Below are positions 7,874 to 15,742 of a stretch of 49,201 bases of DNA, in pieces. The notes beneath the pieces were generated by a model. It worked only from the letters and a program-made list of their open reading frames with translations, was not told the origin of the DNA and did no database searches. The translations under genes were made by a program, and so were the position numbers. Numbering within the stretch: the first letter of the stretch is position 1; every line of letters begins with the position of its first letter. Source of the DNA: G963674665 sp964609625 (GTDB lineage: Bacteria; Desulfobacterota; Desulfovibrionia; Desulfovibrionales; Desulfovibrionaceae); assembly GCA_964609625.1 (NCBI GenBank), contig CAZSRS010000033.1:1-49201 (forward strand), in the 5' to 3' direction.

Positions 7874-9034
7874 TCAGAACCCGTAGTCTTCGTCGATGAC
7901 CAGTCCGTCGATGTCCGTGACCTTTTCACCCCGCGAGGCTTTGAGCTTGTCGATCATCTGCCCCAGCCGCGACTTGTCCGAGGCCCCGAGCATGGAAGTT
8001 TCCTCGGTGATGAACCCCTTCTCGAACAAACCGAAGATGTACTGGTCAAAGGTGACCATGCCGTAGGTCTCGCTGGTGGAAATGACGTTGTAGAAGGTCT
8101 TGTCCTCGCGCTCGCCGCTGACGATGCAGTCGGTGATGCGCAGGTTCTTGCGCAGGACCTCGAATGCGGCGATACGTCCGCCGCCGACGCGGGGCAGAAG
8201 ACGTTGCGAGATGACGTACTTCAGTGACTCCGCCAGCCGGATGCGCACCAGCCGCTCTTCGGCCAGTTCGAACATGCCGATGATGCGGTTGATGGTCTGC
8301 CCAGCGTCCGAGGTGTGCAGGGTGCCCAGGACCAGGTGGCCCGTTTCCGCCGCGGACATGGCGATCTCAATGGTCTCGCGGTCGCGGATTTCGCCCACCA
8401 GGATGACCTTGGGCGCCTGACGCAGGGCGGCCCGCAGGCCGTTGGCAAAGGTGTCGAAGTCCGAGCCCATCTCTCGCTGGTTCACGGTGGCCTGTTTGTG
8501 CGGGTGTACATATTCCACCGGGTCTTCCAGGGTCACGATGTGCACCGGGCTGGTCTCGTTGATCCGGTCGATGAGCGCGGCCAGGGATGTGGATTTGCCC
8601 GAGCCGGTGGCGCCCGTGACCAGGATCAGCCCGAACTTCTCCCTGGCCATGTCCACGAAGATGCCCGGCAGGTTGAGTTGCTCGATGGTGGGGACCTTGG
8701 AAGAGAGCTGACGCATGACGATGGAGATCGACCCCCGCTGCTGGAAGATGTTCACACGGAAGCGGGAACGTCCCGGCAACTGATAGGCCAGATCGCACGA
8801 ACCATGGTTGACCAGTTCACGGTAATTGCGCGCGATCTGTCCCATCAACGAATATGCCACGGCCTCGGTCTGAAAGGGCTTGAGTTCCCCGAGATCGGGT
8901 CTGAGTTTGACGGAGGTAAGCTTGCCGTGCACCTCTGCCTGCAGAGGTTTGCCGGAGGCAAAGATGATGTCCGAGGTCTGGGGTGCCTGGTCCAGAACCT
9001 GCCCGATGAGGTGATCCAGTTGTGAGCGCAGCAT
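7874..9034 (-). CDS. pilU: PilT/PilU-family twitching motility ATPase
   Basis: Hexameric secretion-type ATPase that powers or modulates type IV pilus retraction at the inner membrane. The 386-aa product has an N-terminal PAS-like domain. The Walker A motif GATGSGKST is near residues 141-149 and the Asp box VTLEDPVEY follows. The Walker B is VILVGEIRDRET and the His box is AETGHLVLGTLHTSDA. The C-terminal tail past the core is longer than in PilT, which together with gene order downstream of a PilT points to PilU. It lies 3 bases after the pilT stop, so the two are translated from one message. Symbol assignment between PilT and PilU rests on similarity by eye and order. Confidence 0.88.
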   Translation of the reverse strand: MLRSQLDHLIGQVLDQAPQTSDIIFASGKPLQAEVHGKLTSVKLRPDLGELKPFQTEAVAYSLMGQIARNYRELVNHGSCDLAYQLPGRSRFRVNIFQQRGSISIVMRQLSSKVPTIEQLNLPGIFVDMAREKFGLILVTGATGSGKSTSLAALIDRINETSPVHIVTLEDPVEYVHPHKQATVNQREMGSDFDTFANGLRAALRQAPKVILVGEIRDRETIEIAMSAAETGHLVLGTLHTSDAGQTINRIIGMFELAEERLVRIRLAESLKYVISQRLLPRVGGGRIAAFEVLRKNLRITDCIVSGEREDKTFYNVISTSETYGMVTFDQYIFGLFEKGFITEETSMLGASDKSRLGQMIDKLKASRGEKVTDIDGLVIDEDYGF

Positions 9035-9037
9035 GGC

Positions 9038-10120
9038 CTACTGCTCCGTGAAATCCTCTGGAGGTTTGGTGAGGTATTGGACAAAACGCTTCTTGTCCAC
9101 GCACTTGTTGTAGGCGTCGTTAGGGTCGACCATCTTCTTTTCCAAGAACTTGCGTATCTCGTCGTCCAGGGTCTGCATGCCCTTGTTTTTGCTGGTCTCG
9201 AGCACCGAGTTGAGCTGGTAGGTCTTGTTCTCGCGGATCAGGTTGCGCACCGCGGGAATGCCCAGGAGCAACTCCAGCGCGGCCACGCGACCGGGTACGT
9301 CGATACGCTTGAACAGGGTCTGGGAGAGCACGGCACGCAGGGACTCGGACAGGGCGTTGCGAATCTGTTCCTGCAAATCGCCGGGAAAGACCTCGATGAT
9401 GCGATCGATGGTTTTGGGGGCGGAAATGGTATGCAGCGTGGAGAACACCAGATGGCCTGTTTCCGCCGCCTCCAGCGCCAGCTGGATTGTTTCCAGGTCG
9501 CGCATTTCGCCCACCAGGATGATGTCCGGGTCCTCGCGCAGAGCGCCGCGCAAGGCTGCCCTGAAGCTCTTGGTGTCGCGCCCCACCTCCCGTTGGTTCA
9601 CCAGGCAGTTCTGGGGCTGGTGCACGAATTCTATGGGGTCCTCGATGGTCAGGATGTGATCCTTGCGCATCTTGTTGGCGTAATCCACGATAGCGGCCAG
9701 GGTGGTGGACTTGCCGCTGCCTGTGGGGCCGGTGACCAGCACCAGGCCCTTGGGCAGCATGGCCAGTTGCTTGAGCACGGGGGGCAGGCCCAACTGCTCG
9801 ATGGTCAGAATCTTCTCCGGAATCTCGCGGAACGCCGCAGCGATGCCCCGGCTCTGCAGGAAGTAGTTCACCCTGTAGCGTGCCAGGTTCGGAACCTCGT
9901 AGCCGAAGTCCACGTCCCCCGTTTCCTCGAACTCCTTGATCTTTTCTTCAGGCGTGATCTCATAGAGCAGCTGTTTCAGGTCGTCATGTTCCAAAATGCG
10001 GAACTTGACGCGCTGCAACTCGCCGCGGATACGCACAATGGGTTGCGAACCGCTGGAAAGGTGTAGGTCCGAACCTCCATTTTCATGCAGCATCTTGAAA
10101 AAGGCATCTATCTGCGCCAT
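9038..10120 (-). CDS. pilT: Type IV pilus retraction ATPase PilT
   Basis: The 360-aa product begins MAQIDAFFKMLHENGGSDLHLSSGSQP, the PilT N-terminal signature. Walker A GPTGSGKST is at residues 131-139, Asp box LTIEDPIEFVH near 157, Walker B DIILVGEMRDLET near 199-211, and His box AETGHLVFSTLHT near 219-231. It would depolymerise pilin filaments for twitching, DNA uptake or surface sensing. A strong ribosome site (GGAGGAG) precedes the ATG. It heads the minus-strand unit pilT-pilU-zinc ribbon gene. No pilin or assembly genes are in the window, so the rest of the machine is encoded elsewhere. Confidence 0.95.
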   Translation of the reverse strand: MAQIDAFFKMLHENGGSDLHLSSGSQPIVRIRGELQRVKFRILEHDDLKQLLYEITPEEKIKEFEETGDVDFGYEVPNLARYRVNYFLQSRGIAAAFREIPEKILTIEQLGLPPVLKQLAMLPKGLVLVTGPTGSGKSTTLAAIVDYANKMRKDHILTIEDPIEFVHQPQNCLVNQREVGRDTKSFRAALRGALREDPDIILVGEMRDLETIQLALEAAETGHLVFSTLHTISAPKTIDRIIEVFPGDLQEQIRNALSESLRAVLSQTLFKRIDVPGRVAALELLLGIPAVRNLIRENKTYQLNSVLETSKNKGMQTLDDEIRKFLEKKMVDPNDAYNKCVDKKRFVQYLTKPPEDFTEQ

Positions 10121-10410
10121 GACAGACCACTCCTCCGCGCTGGTGTACCATTACCCCATGCCGCAGCCGCCGCGCCACACGCTACACAGGCGGTCAGCTG
10201 CTTCCTCAAGCCTGGACACGGCCCCCCGGAACCATGTCCTCACGGCTTTCGATAACGGCCGACGCCGCCCCCCCCTGCTCCACCCCATGGAAGCGGAGCC
10301 GTACATATTCAACTGATATCAGAGCAATGTATGAATTACAAAGCTTTTGCAGCCGCGTCAATTGCACGGGGCGCCGTGGAACATGTCCACACGTCGCGCG
10401 CGGGACGGCT

Positions 10411-12327
10411 TCAGCCTTTGTCGGCCAGTGGTCCCAAGGCCTCGACAAGGGGGGCCAAATGGCGTTCATAACGTCGCCAGAGCCCCACCGAGCCCTTGTA
10501 GATGGGTTGACGTACCTGGGCCAGGCTGGCGGTCTGCACCATCCTTTTGCTCTTGTAGAACTCCAGGCAGGCAGGGTCGAAATCCAGACCGATCCATTCC
10601 AACAACTCGCGTATCACGCCCTCGGGCTCCTCCACCAGTCGCTCGTAATCCAGATGCAGGCACCGTCCCGGAAGCACCGTCTCCCAGTGTCGCATCAACG
10701 CGTCATACTCCCGGTAGTACTCGCCCAGGGTGCGCAGGTCGTAGGTGTACTCCAGGCCGAAGTCGAAAACGTTCTTGTAGCAGGAAAGACAGGTATCCAA
10801 CGGGGAGCGCCGGCAGTGGATCACCCGCGCCCTGGGCAGCCCCATGTGGATGAGTCCCAGATAGAGATAGTTGTTCAAAGTCTTGTCCGTGATCCGCTCG
10901 GCGGCGGCAGCCTTGGGAGTGGAGGGCACCACCGTCTCCAGGGCGTCCAGATATTTGGGCGCGGTGTCCGCCGCGGTCTCCTGCAAATACGCGGCCATGC
11001 TTTCGCCGTGATCCCTGGGGCGACCCGAGAGATTCAGTATCCTGCCGAAGAGGCCCGTCTCCCCCGCGGCTACCAAGGCCGGATGACAGTCCAGGATCTG
11101 CTCCACAAGGGTCGAGCCCGTGCGGGGCATGCCGATGATGAACACCGGCAGATCGCTGTCCAGCCCCTGTTCCTCGCTGCCTGGGAACACCGCGGCCGAG
11201 TAGCTCTCCCTGACGCTTCTGAACATTTCCAGATCGTCCTCCGGCGAATAGTTCAGGGAGCGTCGCTTGAGGTCGTTGCCCACGGCCAGGTGTTCAATGG
11301 CCCGGTCATGGTCTCCGACGTCCTCGCGGGCCTTGGCCAGAGCGAAATGCAGGTACACGGCGTTCAATCCGGCGGCCGCGTGCCGGTGCTGTAGGGCCTC
11401 TTCCATGGTGCGGATGTGCGGGTCTCCGGCGGTGTATTTCGTGATCTTGGCCCGGTTCAGATGGGCCAGTCCGTGGGCGGGTTTCAGGGCCACCGAGGCG
11501 TCAAAGGCCTTTGTGGCCTCATCCATCCTGTTCAACTGGGCGTAGAGCAGGCCGAGATAGTAATGGATGCTCGAACGGTGTGGATTGAGGGAGAGGGCAT
11601 GCAGCAGCGCTTCTTCAGCCTCCTCTTCCCTGCCCATGGCCCGCAGCAGGTACCCTTTGTGGTTGAAAGCCTCCACCAGATAGGGGTTGGCCTCGAGGGC
11701 CTCCTCCAGGTCGTCCAAGGCCGCCTCCAGGTTACCTTCGATCATGGAGACCACCGAATGCAACACCATGGTGCGGGGATCATTGGGAGCGACCGTCACC
11801 GCATCGGAGCAATATCGGCGGGCGTTGTTCAGGTCGCGCAGGTACAAGGCGGCGTAGGCAGCCTCACGCAGGGCCGGGGCGTGGCGTTTGTCCAGGTTGA
11901 GCACGGTGTCCAGCGTCTCCAGGGCCTCCTTCGGACGTTCCAGGGCATTCAAGATCTGGGCCTGGACCACCCAGGCCTCCAGAAAGGAGGACTTGCGGGA
12001 AAGGGCTTGCTCCACCTGCTCCAGGGCCTCGTCGTATCGGCTCAATTCCTTCAACACCCTGGCCGCGAGGAGCGGCCCGACGGGATCATCCGGCGCCTGG
12101 CGCTCCAGTTCGCCGGCGATTTCCAAGGCATCCTCGAAGCGCAGGGCCTCCACCAGCGCCAGACCGTAAGCATACGCTCCCTGGTTCCCGGCTTGGTCCT
12201 GCTCCCTCGCTTGCCCAAGCAGCTCGAGGGCCTCGTCCACCGCGCCCCGTTCCAGGAGCTTCAATCCCTCCTGCATATAGGAGCGGCTGGATCCCTGCTT
12301 CTTTTTGAACAGGTTGAACAGTGCCAT
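10411..12327 (-). CDS. TPR - sulfotransferase fusion protein
   Basis: A 638-aa protein with two parts. Residues of about 15-360 consist of tetratricopeptide repeats (for example EALELLGQAREQDQ, FNHKGYLLRAMGREEEAEEALLHAL). Residues of about 394-630 form a sulfotransferase domain: the PAPS 5'-phosphosulfate loop FIIGMPRTGSTLVEQIL lies at 396-412, and the 3'-phosphate segment RVIHCRRSPLDTCLSCY is about 90 residues later. This architecture is common in bacteria and is related to tyrosylprotein sulfotransferase-like domains; the acceptor is not known. There is no signal peptide or membrane segment. A GAGG ribosome site precedes the ATG. It lies 290 bases upstream of pilT on the same strand; co-transcription is uncertain. 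The EcsC-family gene is 100 bases further upstream. Confidence 0.9.
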   Translation of the reverse strand: MALFNLFKKKQGSSRSYMQEGLKLLERGAVDEALELLGQAREQDQAGNQGAYAYGLALVEALRFEDALEIAGELERQAPDDPVGPLLAARVLKELSRYDEALEQVEQALSRKSSFLEAWVVQAQILNALERPKEALETLDTVLNLDKRHAPALREAAYAALYLRDLNNARRYCSDAVTVAPNDPRTMVLHSVVSMIEGNLEAALDDLEEALEANPYLVEAFNHKGYLLRAMGREEEAEEALLHALSLNPHRSSIHYYLGLLYAQLNRMDEATKAFDASVALKPAHGLAHLNRAKITKYTAGDPHIRTMEEALQHRHAAAGLNAVYLHFALAKAREDVGDHDRAIEHLAVGNDLKRRSLNYSPEDDLEMFRSVRESYSAAVFPGSEEQGLDSDLPVFIIGMPRTGSTLVEQILDCHPALVAAGETGLFGRILNLSGRPRDHGESMAAYLQETAADTAPKYLDALETVVPSTPKAAAAERITDKTLNNYLYLGLIHMGLPRARVIHCRRSPLDTCLSCYKNVFDFGLEYTYDLRTLGEYYREYDALMRHWETVLPGRCLHLDYERLVEEPEGVIRELLEWIGLDFDPACLEFYKSKRMVQTASLAQVRQPIYKGSVGLWRRYERHLAPLVEALGPLADKG

Positions 12328-12427
12328 GCAGACCTCGTGTGGTTTGCGGGGTGCCTGCGCACCACCAAGAATCGATAGCGTCCATGTATCGTGCCTGGGA
12401 CCTGCTACCGCGAATCCCTACGGAAAA

Positions 12428-13237
12428 CTACTCCCGCTCCGGTGCCTGATGCCCCGCCCGAATCCGGGAGTAGGCCTCGGCCACGGCCTGGGCGCCGAAT
12501 TCCCGCTCCAGTCGGCGATAAATGAAATGTCCCTCGGCCTTATCCTGATACAGTCCGATAAACAGGCCGTTCACGGCCGCACCTCCTGCCGCCCCCAGCA
12601 AGGGGAGCGCTCCAGCCAGGAGCTTTTCTTCCACCACCAGGCTGAAACGCGCGGCGATGCTCCGAATCAGGGTCACCAGGGCGGGAGACGCCTTGAGTCC
12701 CGCGGCATCGCCGGCCAGCCAGGCAGCAGCCAGACGCAGATTCTGCGCCAACAGCAGTCTCGTGTTCAAATACTGTGAAGCGACGCCCTCGCCTTTCCGG
12801 GCATCGCCACCAAGGGCAAAGACCTCCAGACAGGCCAGCCGGGAGTCCGGAGCGGATAGGTCTTCTCCTTGCGCCCTGGCGATCTGTGCCACGGAGCGTA
12901 GGATCAGGGAGGTGGATATGGGCAACTCCACGGCAAGGCCGGGCAGGCCGAAGAGTCCTCCCACTGCGCCGGCGCCCACCACGGCACAGGCGTGCAGCCT
13001 GTTCCAGGTGCCTCCCCTGGAACCCAGGGAGCGACAGGCAACGACAGCGGCTCCCCGCATGGCCCTGTATGCGGCCGCGTCCACCTTTCCGCGCACGCCG
13101 GCAGGCAGGCGGGCAATGACGAAATCAACGGGGCGCCCCACATACTCTACCAGACGCTGGGAGAAGCTCTCCCGCTCGAGCAGGCGCTCGGCCCGCGCGA
13201 GAGCCTGGATATCCTCCGGGCCTAACCGTGGCGGCAT
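12428..13237 (-). CDS. EcsC family protein
   Basis: A 269-aa protein with the EcsC-domain pattern: an N-terminal amphipathic helix, a PVDFVIARLPAGV stretch, a Gly-rich hydrophobic segment (AVVGAGAVGGLFGLPGLAVELPISTSLILRSVAQIARAQGEDL, read in pieces) and YLNTRLLLAQNLR. A second Gly/Ala stretch, LLGAAGGAAVNGLF, lies near the C-terminus, followed by F-x-x-x-AxgHFIYRRLER. The biochemical function of EcsC-domain proteins is not established; the name comes from the Bacillus ecs locus. The start was set at the ATG before PPRLGPEDIQ because the frame upstream overlaps the preceding gene and reads as low-complexity. It is 35 bases downstream of the small orphan gene and probably co-transcribed with it. 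Confidence 0.78.
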   Translation of the reverse strand: MPPRLGPEDIQALARAERLLERESFSQRLVEYVGRPVDFVIARLPAGVRGKVDAAAYRAMRGAAVVACRSLGSRGGTWNRLHACAVVGAGAVGGLFGLPGLAVELPISTSLILRSVAQIARAQGEDLSAPDSRLACLEVFALGGDARKGEGVASQYLNTRLLLAQNLRLAAAWLAGDAAGLKASPALVTLIRSIAARFSLVVEEKLLAGALPLLGAAGGAAVNGLFIGLYQDKAEGHFIYRRLEREFGAQAVAEAYSRIRAGHQAPERE

Positions 13238-13272
13238 GCCGAAGTCCGGGGCAATACGCAGCGCGCCGTGCC

Positions 13273-13629
13273 TCAGAGTACCCCGTTGACCAGGGCAAAG
13301 GCCGGTCCTCCCAGGGGTATGCTCACTCCCTCGGGGTAGAAGCCCCGCAGCACTGCGTTGATCCATTCCCTGGAAGTTTCGATCTGCCGCAGGACCAACT
13401 GCCCCCCCTGGGTCTCCTTTTCGGCCTTGATACACTCGTATTCGCCCACAGTGACCTGCAGAGGCTCGTTTTCTCCCTTGAGCAGAACTTCGATACGCAT
13501 GACGCCTTCGTCCGGAGTCACCTGTAGATTGATCATCTTCCCAATATCCTTGAAGATTGTTTTGTTGAGGTAGATGCTGGCCAGATAGCCAGCACTATTT
13601 GTGAAGCAACGTTGCAAGGCATTTGTCAT
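13273..13629 (-). CDS. Hypothetical protein (118 aa)
   Basis: Unrecognised. It begins MTNALQRCFTNSAGYLASIYLNKTI. From about residue 32 a regular alternating pattern follows (INLQVTPDEGVMRIEVLLKGENEPLQVTVGEYECIKAEK, read in pieces), suggestive of a small beta-rich domain, then a helix (ETSREWINAVLRGF) and a hydrophobic end (GVSIPLGGPAFALVNGVL). The preceding sequence GGGAACAGGCA gives a moderate ribosome site. No signal peptide is visible. It heads the pair with the EcsC-family gene and its coding character (codon use, GC at third positions) matches its neighbours. Confidence 0.65.
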   Translation of the reverse strand: MTNALQRCFTNSAGYLASIYLNKTIFKDIGKMINLQVTPDEGVMRIEVLLKGENEPLQVTVGEYECIKAEKETQGGQLVLRQIETSREWINAVLRGFYPEGVSIPLGGPAFALVNGVL

Positions 13630-13915
13630 TGCCTGTTCCCTTCCATGAATCCCGAGATTATTGCTACTGTTGAAAATTGTGTCTTCCCCGCGCAGTCACA
13701 TCACGCATGAGAACGCATGATTGTCTTCCTGAGAGTATAAGAATAGGGCAGATATACTGCTGCCGCCACTGGTGTCAAGAAAGCCCCGGAAAATGCGGGT
13801 GGCTTTCAGGAATACCCAGTAGCCACGCCCTTACGGCCAGACTTGCCATTCCCCTCCGGATGGTCTAGCAGGCACTTGCAACGCAACCACGAAACCGCCC
13901 GGAAAACCAACACCC

Positions 13916-15313
13916 ATGACCATTCCTTCGAACACCACCCAGCGCCTCCTCGTCGTGGGCGGCGGTCTGGCCGGAAGCGAATGCGCCCTGGCCCTGGCGC
14001 GCGCCGGAATCCCGGTCCGCATCCTGGAGATGCGCCCCCTGCGCATGACCCCTGCCCACCAGGGGGGGCAGCTCGCCGAACTGGTCTGCTCCAACTCCCT
14101 GCGCTCCGACGACCCGGAATCCGCCGTTGGCCGGCTCAAAGCCGAGATGCGTGCCCTGGGAAGCGCCGTGATGCGGGCAGCGGACGCCACACGCATCCCG
14201 GCGGGCAAAGCCCTGGCCGTGGACAGGGAACTCTTCGCCGCGGCCGTCACCCGCATGGTTCAGGAGCACCCGCTTCTGGAAGTCCAACGCAGGGAGCTGA
14301 CCTCCCTGGAGGAATTAGATCAGGACCCGACACTGGTCGGCTTCGACAAGGTGGTCGTCGCGGCCGGCCCTCTGGCTTCGGACTCGCTCAGCCAGAGCCT
14401 CGCCACCCTCCTCGGCCAGGAGCATCTCTATTTTTACGACGCCATCGCCCCCATCGTGAGCACCGATTCCGTGAACATGGACCGCGTGTTCTGGGCCTCG
14501 CGCTACCAGCAGCAGCAAGGGGGAGAGGGCGACTACCTCAACTGCCCCATGACCGAGGCCGAATACCACGCCTTCCACCAAGCCCTGTTGGAGGCGCGGA
14601 AGGTCCCTGCCCGTGAGTTCGAAAAGGAGTTGCACTTCGAGGGCTGCATGCCCGTGGAAACTCTTGCCGAACGCGGGGAGCTGACCCTGGCCTATGGCCC
14701 GCTCAAGCCGGTGGGGCTGGTTGATCCACGCAGCGGCAGGCGCCCCTTTGCCGTGCTGCAACTGCGGCCGGAGAACGCCACGCGCGGCATGCTCAACCTG
14801 GTGGGCTGCCAGACCAAGCTGACCTACCCGGAGCAGGAGCGTGTCTTCCGGCTGGTGCCCGGACTGGAGCATGCCGAGTTCGTGCGCCTGGGTAGCATGC
14901 ACCGCAACACCTTTGTCAACGCGCCCCAGGTCCTTGGACCGTCCCTGGAACTCATAGCGCGACCCTCCATCCATCTGGCCGGGCAGATCACGGGTGTGGA
15001 GGGCTACGTGGAGTCCGCGGCCTGCGGACTCTGGCTCGGTCTGCTGCTCGCCGCGCGACTGACCGGGAAACACCTGCCGCCGCCCCCGGAAGAAACGGCC
15101 TTGGGCGCGTTGCTCGGCCACCTACGTCGGCCGGCCAAACACTTCCAACCCTCCAATGTCAATTTCGGTCTTTCCCCCGACCTCGCGCAAAAGGCTCGGA
15201 AAAAAATGCGCAAGAGCCTGTATGCGGCGCGTGCGGCCGAAAACTTCGACATCTGGCTACGGGAGTGGCGGGACAAAGGCTCTTTGCCCGATCCTGAATA
15301 CACCCCGCGGTGA
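13916..15313 (+). CDS. trmFO: Folate/FAD-dependent tRNA (uracil-54-C5)-methyltransferase TrmFO
   Basis: Makes ribothymidine at position 54 of the tRNA T-loop, using methylenetetrahydrofolate as carbon donor and FADH2 as reductant, in the cytosol. The N-terminal Rossmann FAD motif is VVGGGLAGSECALALARAG, followed by the E-M-R-P signature, QLAELVCSNSLRSD and IPAGKALAVDRELF. Later family features include DAIAPIVSTDSVNMD, YLNCPMTEAEY, FEGCMPVETLAERG and the C-terminal QITGVEGYVESAACGLWLG and NVNFGL blocks. The cysteine in SNS/EGCMP positions matches the catalytic Cys region of the family. The length of 465 aa is slightly above the usual 430-450. A single gene with no evident operon partners. Confidence 0.96.
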   Translation: MTIPSNTTQRLLVVGGGLAGSECALALARAGIPVRILEMRPLRMTPAHQGGQLAELVCSNSLRSDDPESAVGRLKAEMRALGSAVMRAADATRIPAGKALAVDRELFAAAVTRMVQEHPLLEVQRRELTSLEELDQDPTLVGFDKVVVAAGPLASDSLSQSLATLLGQEHLYFYDAIAPIVSTDSVNMDRVFWASRYQQQQGGEGDYLNCPMTEAEYHAFHQALLEARKVPAREFEKELHFEGCMPVETLAERGELTLAYGPLKPVGLVDPRSGRRPFAVLQLRPENATRGMLNLVGCQTKLTYPEQERVFRLVPGLEHAEFVRLGSMHRNTFVNAPQVLGPSLELIARPSIHLAGQITGVEGYVESAACGLWLGLLLAARLTGKHLPPPPEETALGALLGHLRRPAKHFQPSNVNFGLSPDLAQKARKKMRKSLYAARAAENFDIWLREWRDKGSLPDPEYTPR

Positions 15314-15556
15314 GACCCGCATGGGGCGACCGCGGCGATCCAGTCCTGCCGGCAATTTGACACTCCCGCCCAGACGCCGCATGCGGATATCCCGCAGTTC
15401 CTCACCCTACTGAACCGCGACAGAGGCACAACCCTGCGGCGCATGGAGCACTGTCGAGCCTGGACCAGACCTCCCTGGTTCACAAGGTGCGCAGGAGCGC
15501 GGCATGCCCCTTGCAGAGCGGTGTGACTGCAGGAGAACATGACTCCATGAAGAGCG

Positions 15557-15673
15557 TCACCAACGCAGGAAGAAATCACCATTTCTGGAGAATTTGTAAT
15601 GATTCGCCTCTTGCCAAGCCTCCACGGCTGCTGATAAGTCCATGACCACAGCATTATCGATCACGCCCGCCAT
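15557..15673 (-). CDS. Possible very small protein (38 aa), uncertain
   Basis: Within the 429-base gap between trmFO and the NlpC gene, the minus strand has an ATG preceded by AAGGAAG at 5 bases, opening 38 codons to a TGA: MAGVIDNAVVMDLSAAVEAW, then QEANHYKFSRNGDFFLRW. The composition is protein-like (two Trp, balanced charges) and an amphipathic helix is possible. Nothing matches a family I know. It could equally be a chance frame or the start of a decayed gene. The remaining gap (15314-15556 and 15674-15742) shows nothing I can name. Confidence 0.3.
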   Translation of the reverse strand: MAGVIDNAVVMDLSAAVEAWQEANHYKFSRNGDFFLRW

Positions 15674-15742
15674 CTCGTCTTCCTTTCTTTTCTCCTGCGA
15701 TCTCCGGGCGGGCACAAACAACCCCCATGGAGTCCTGAACTC

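Noticed and set aside
10234..11394. 386-codon plus-strand frame opposite the sulfotransferase
   Set aside because: Antisense to the PAPS-binding motifs; low-complexity product.
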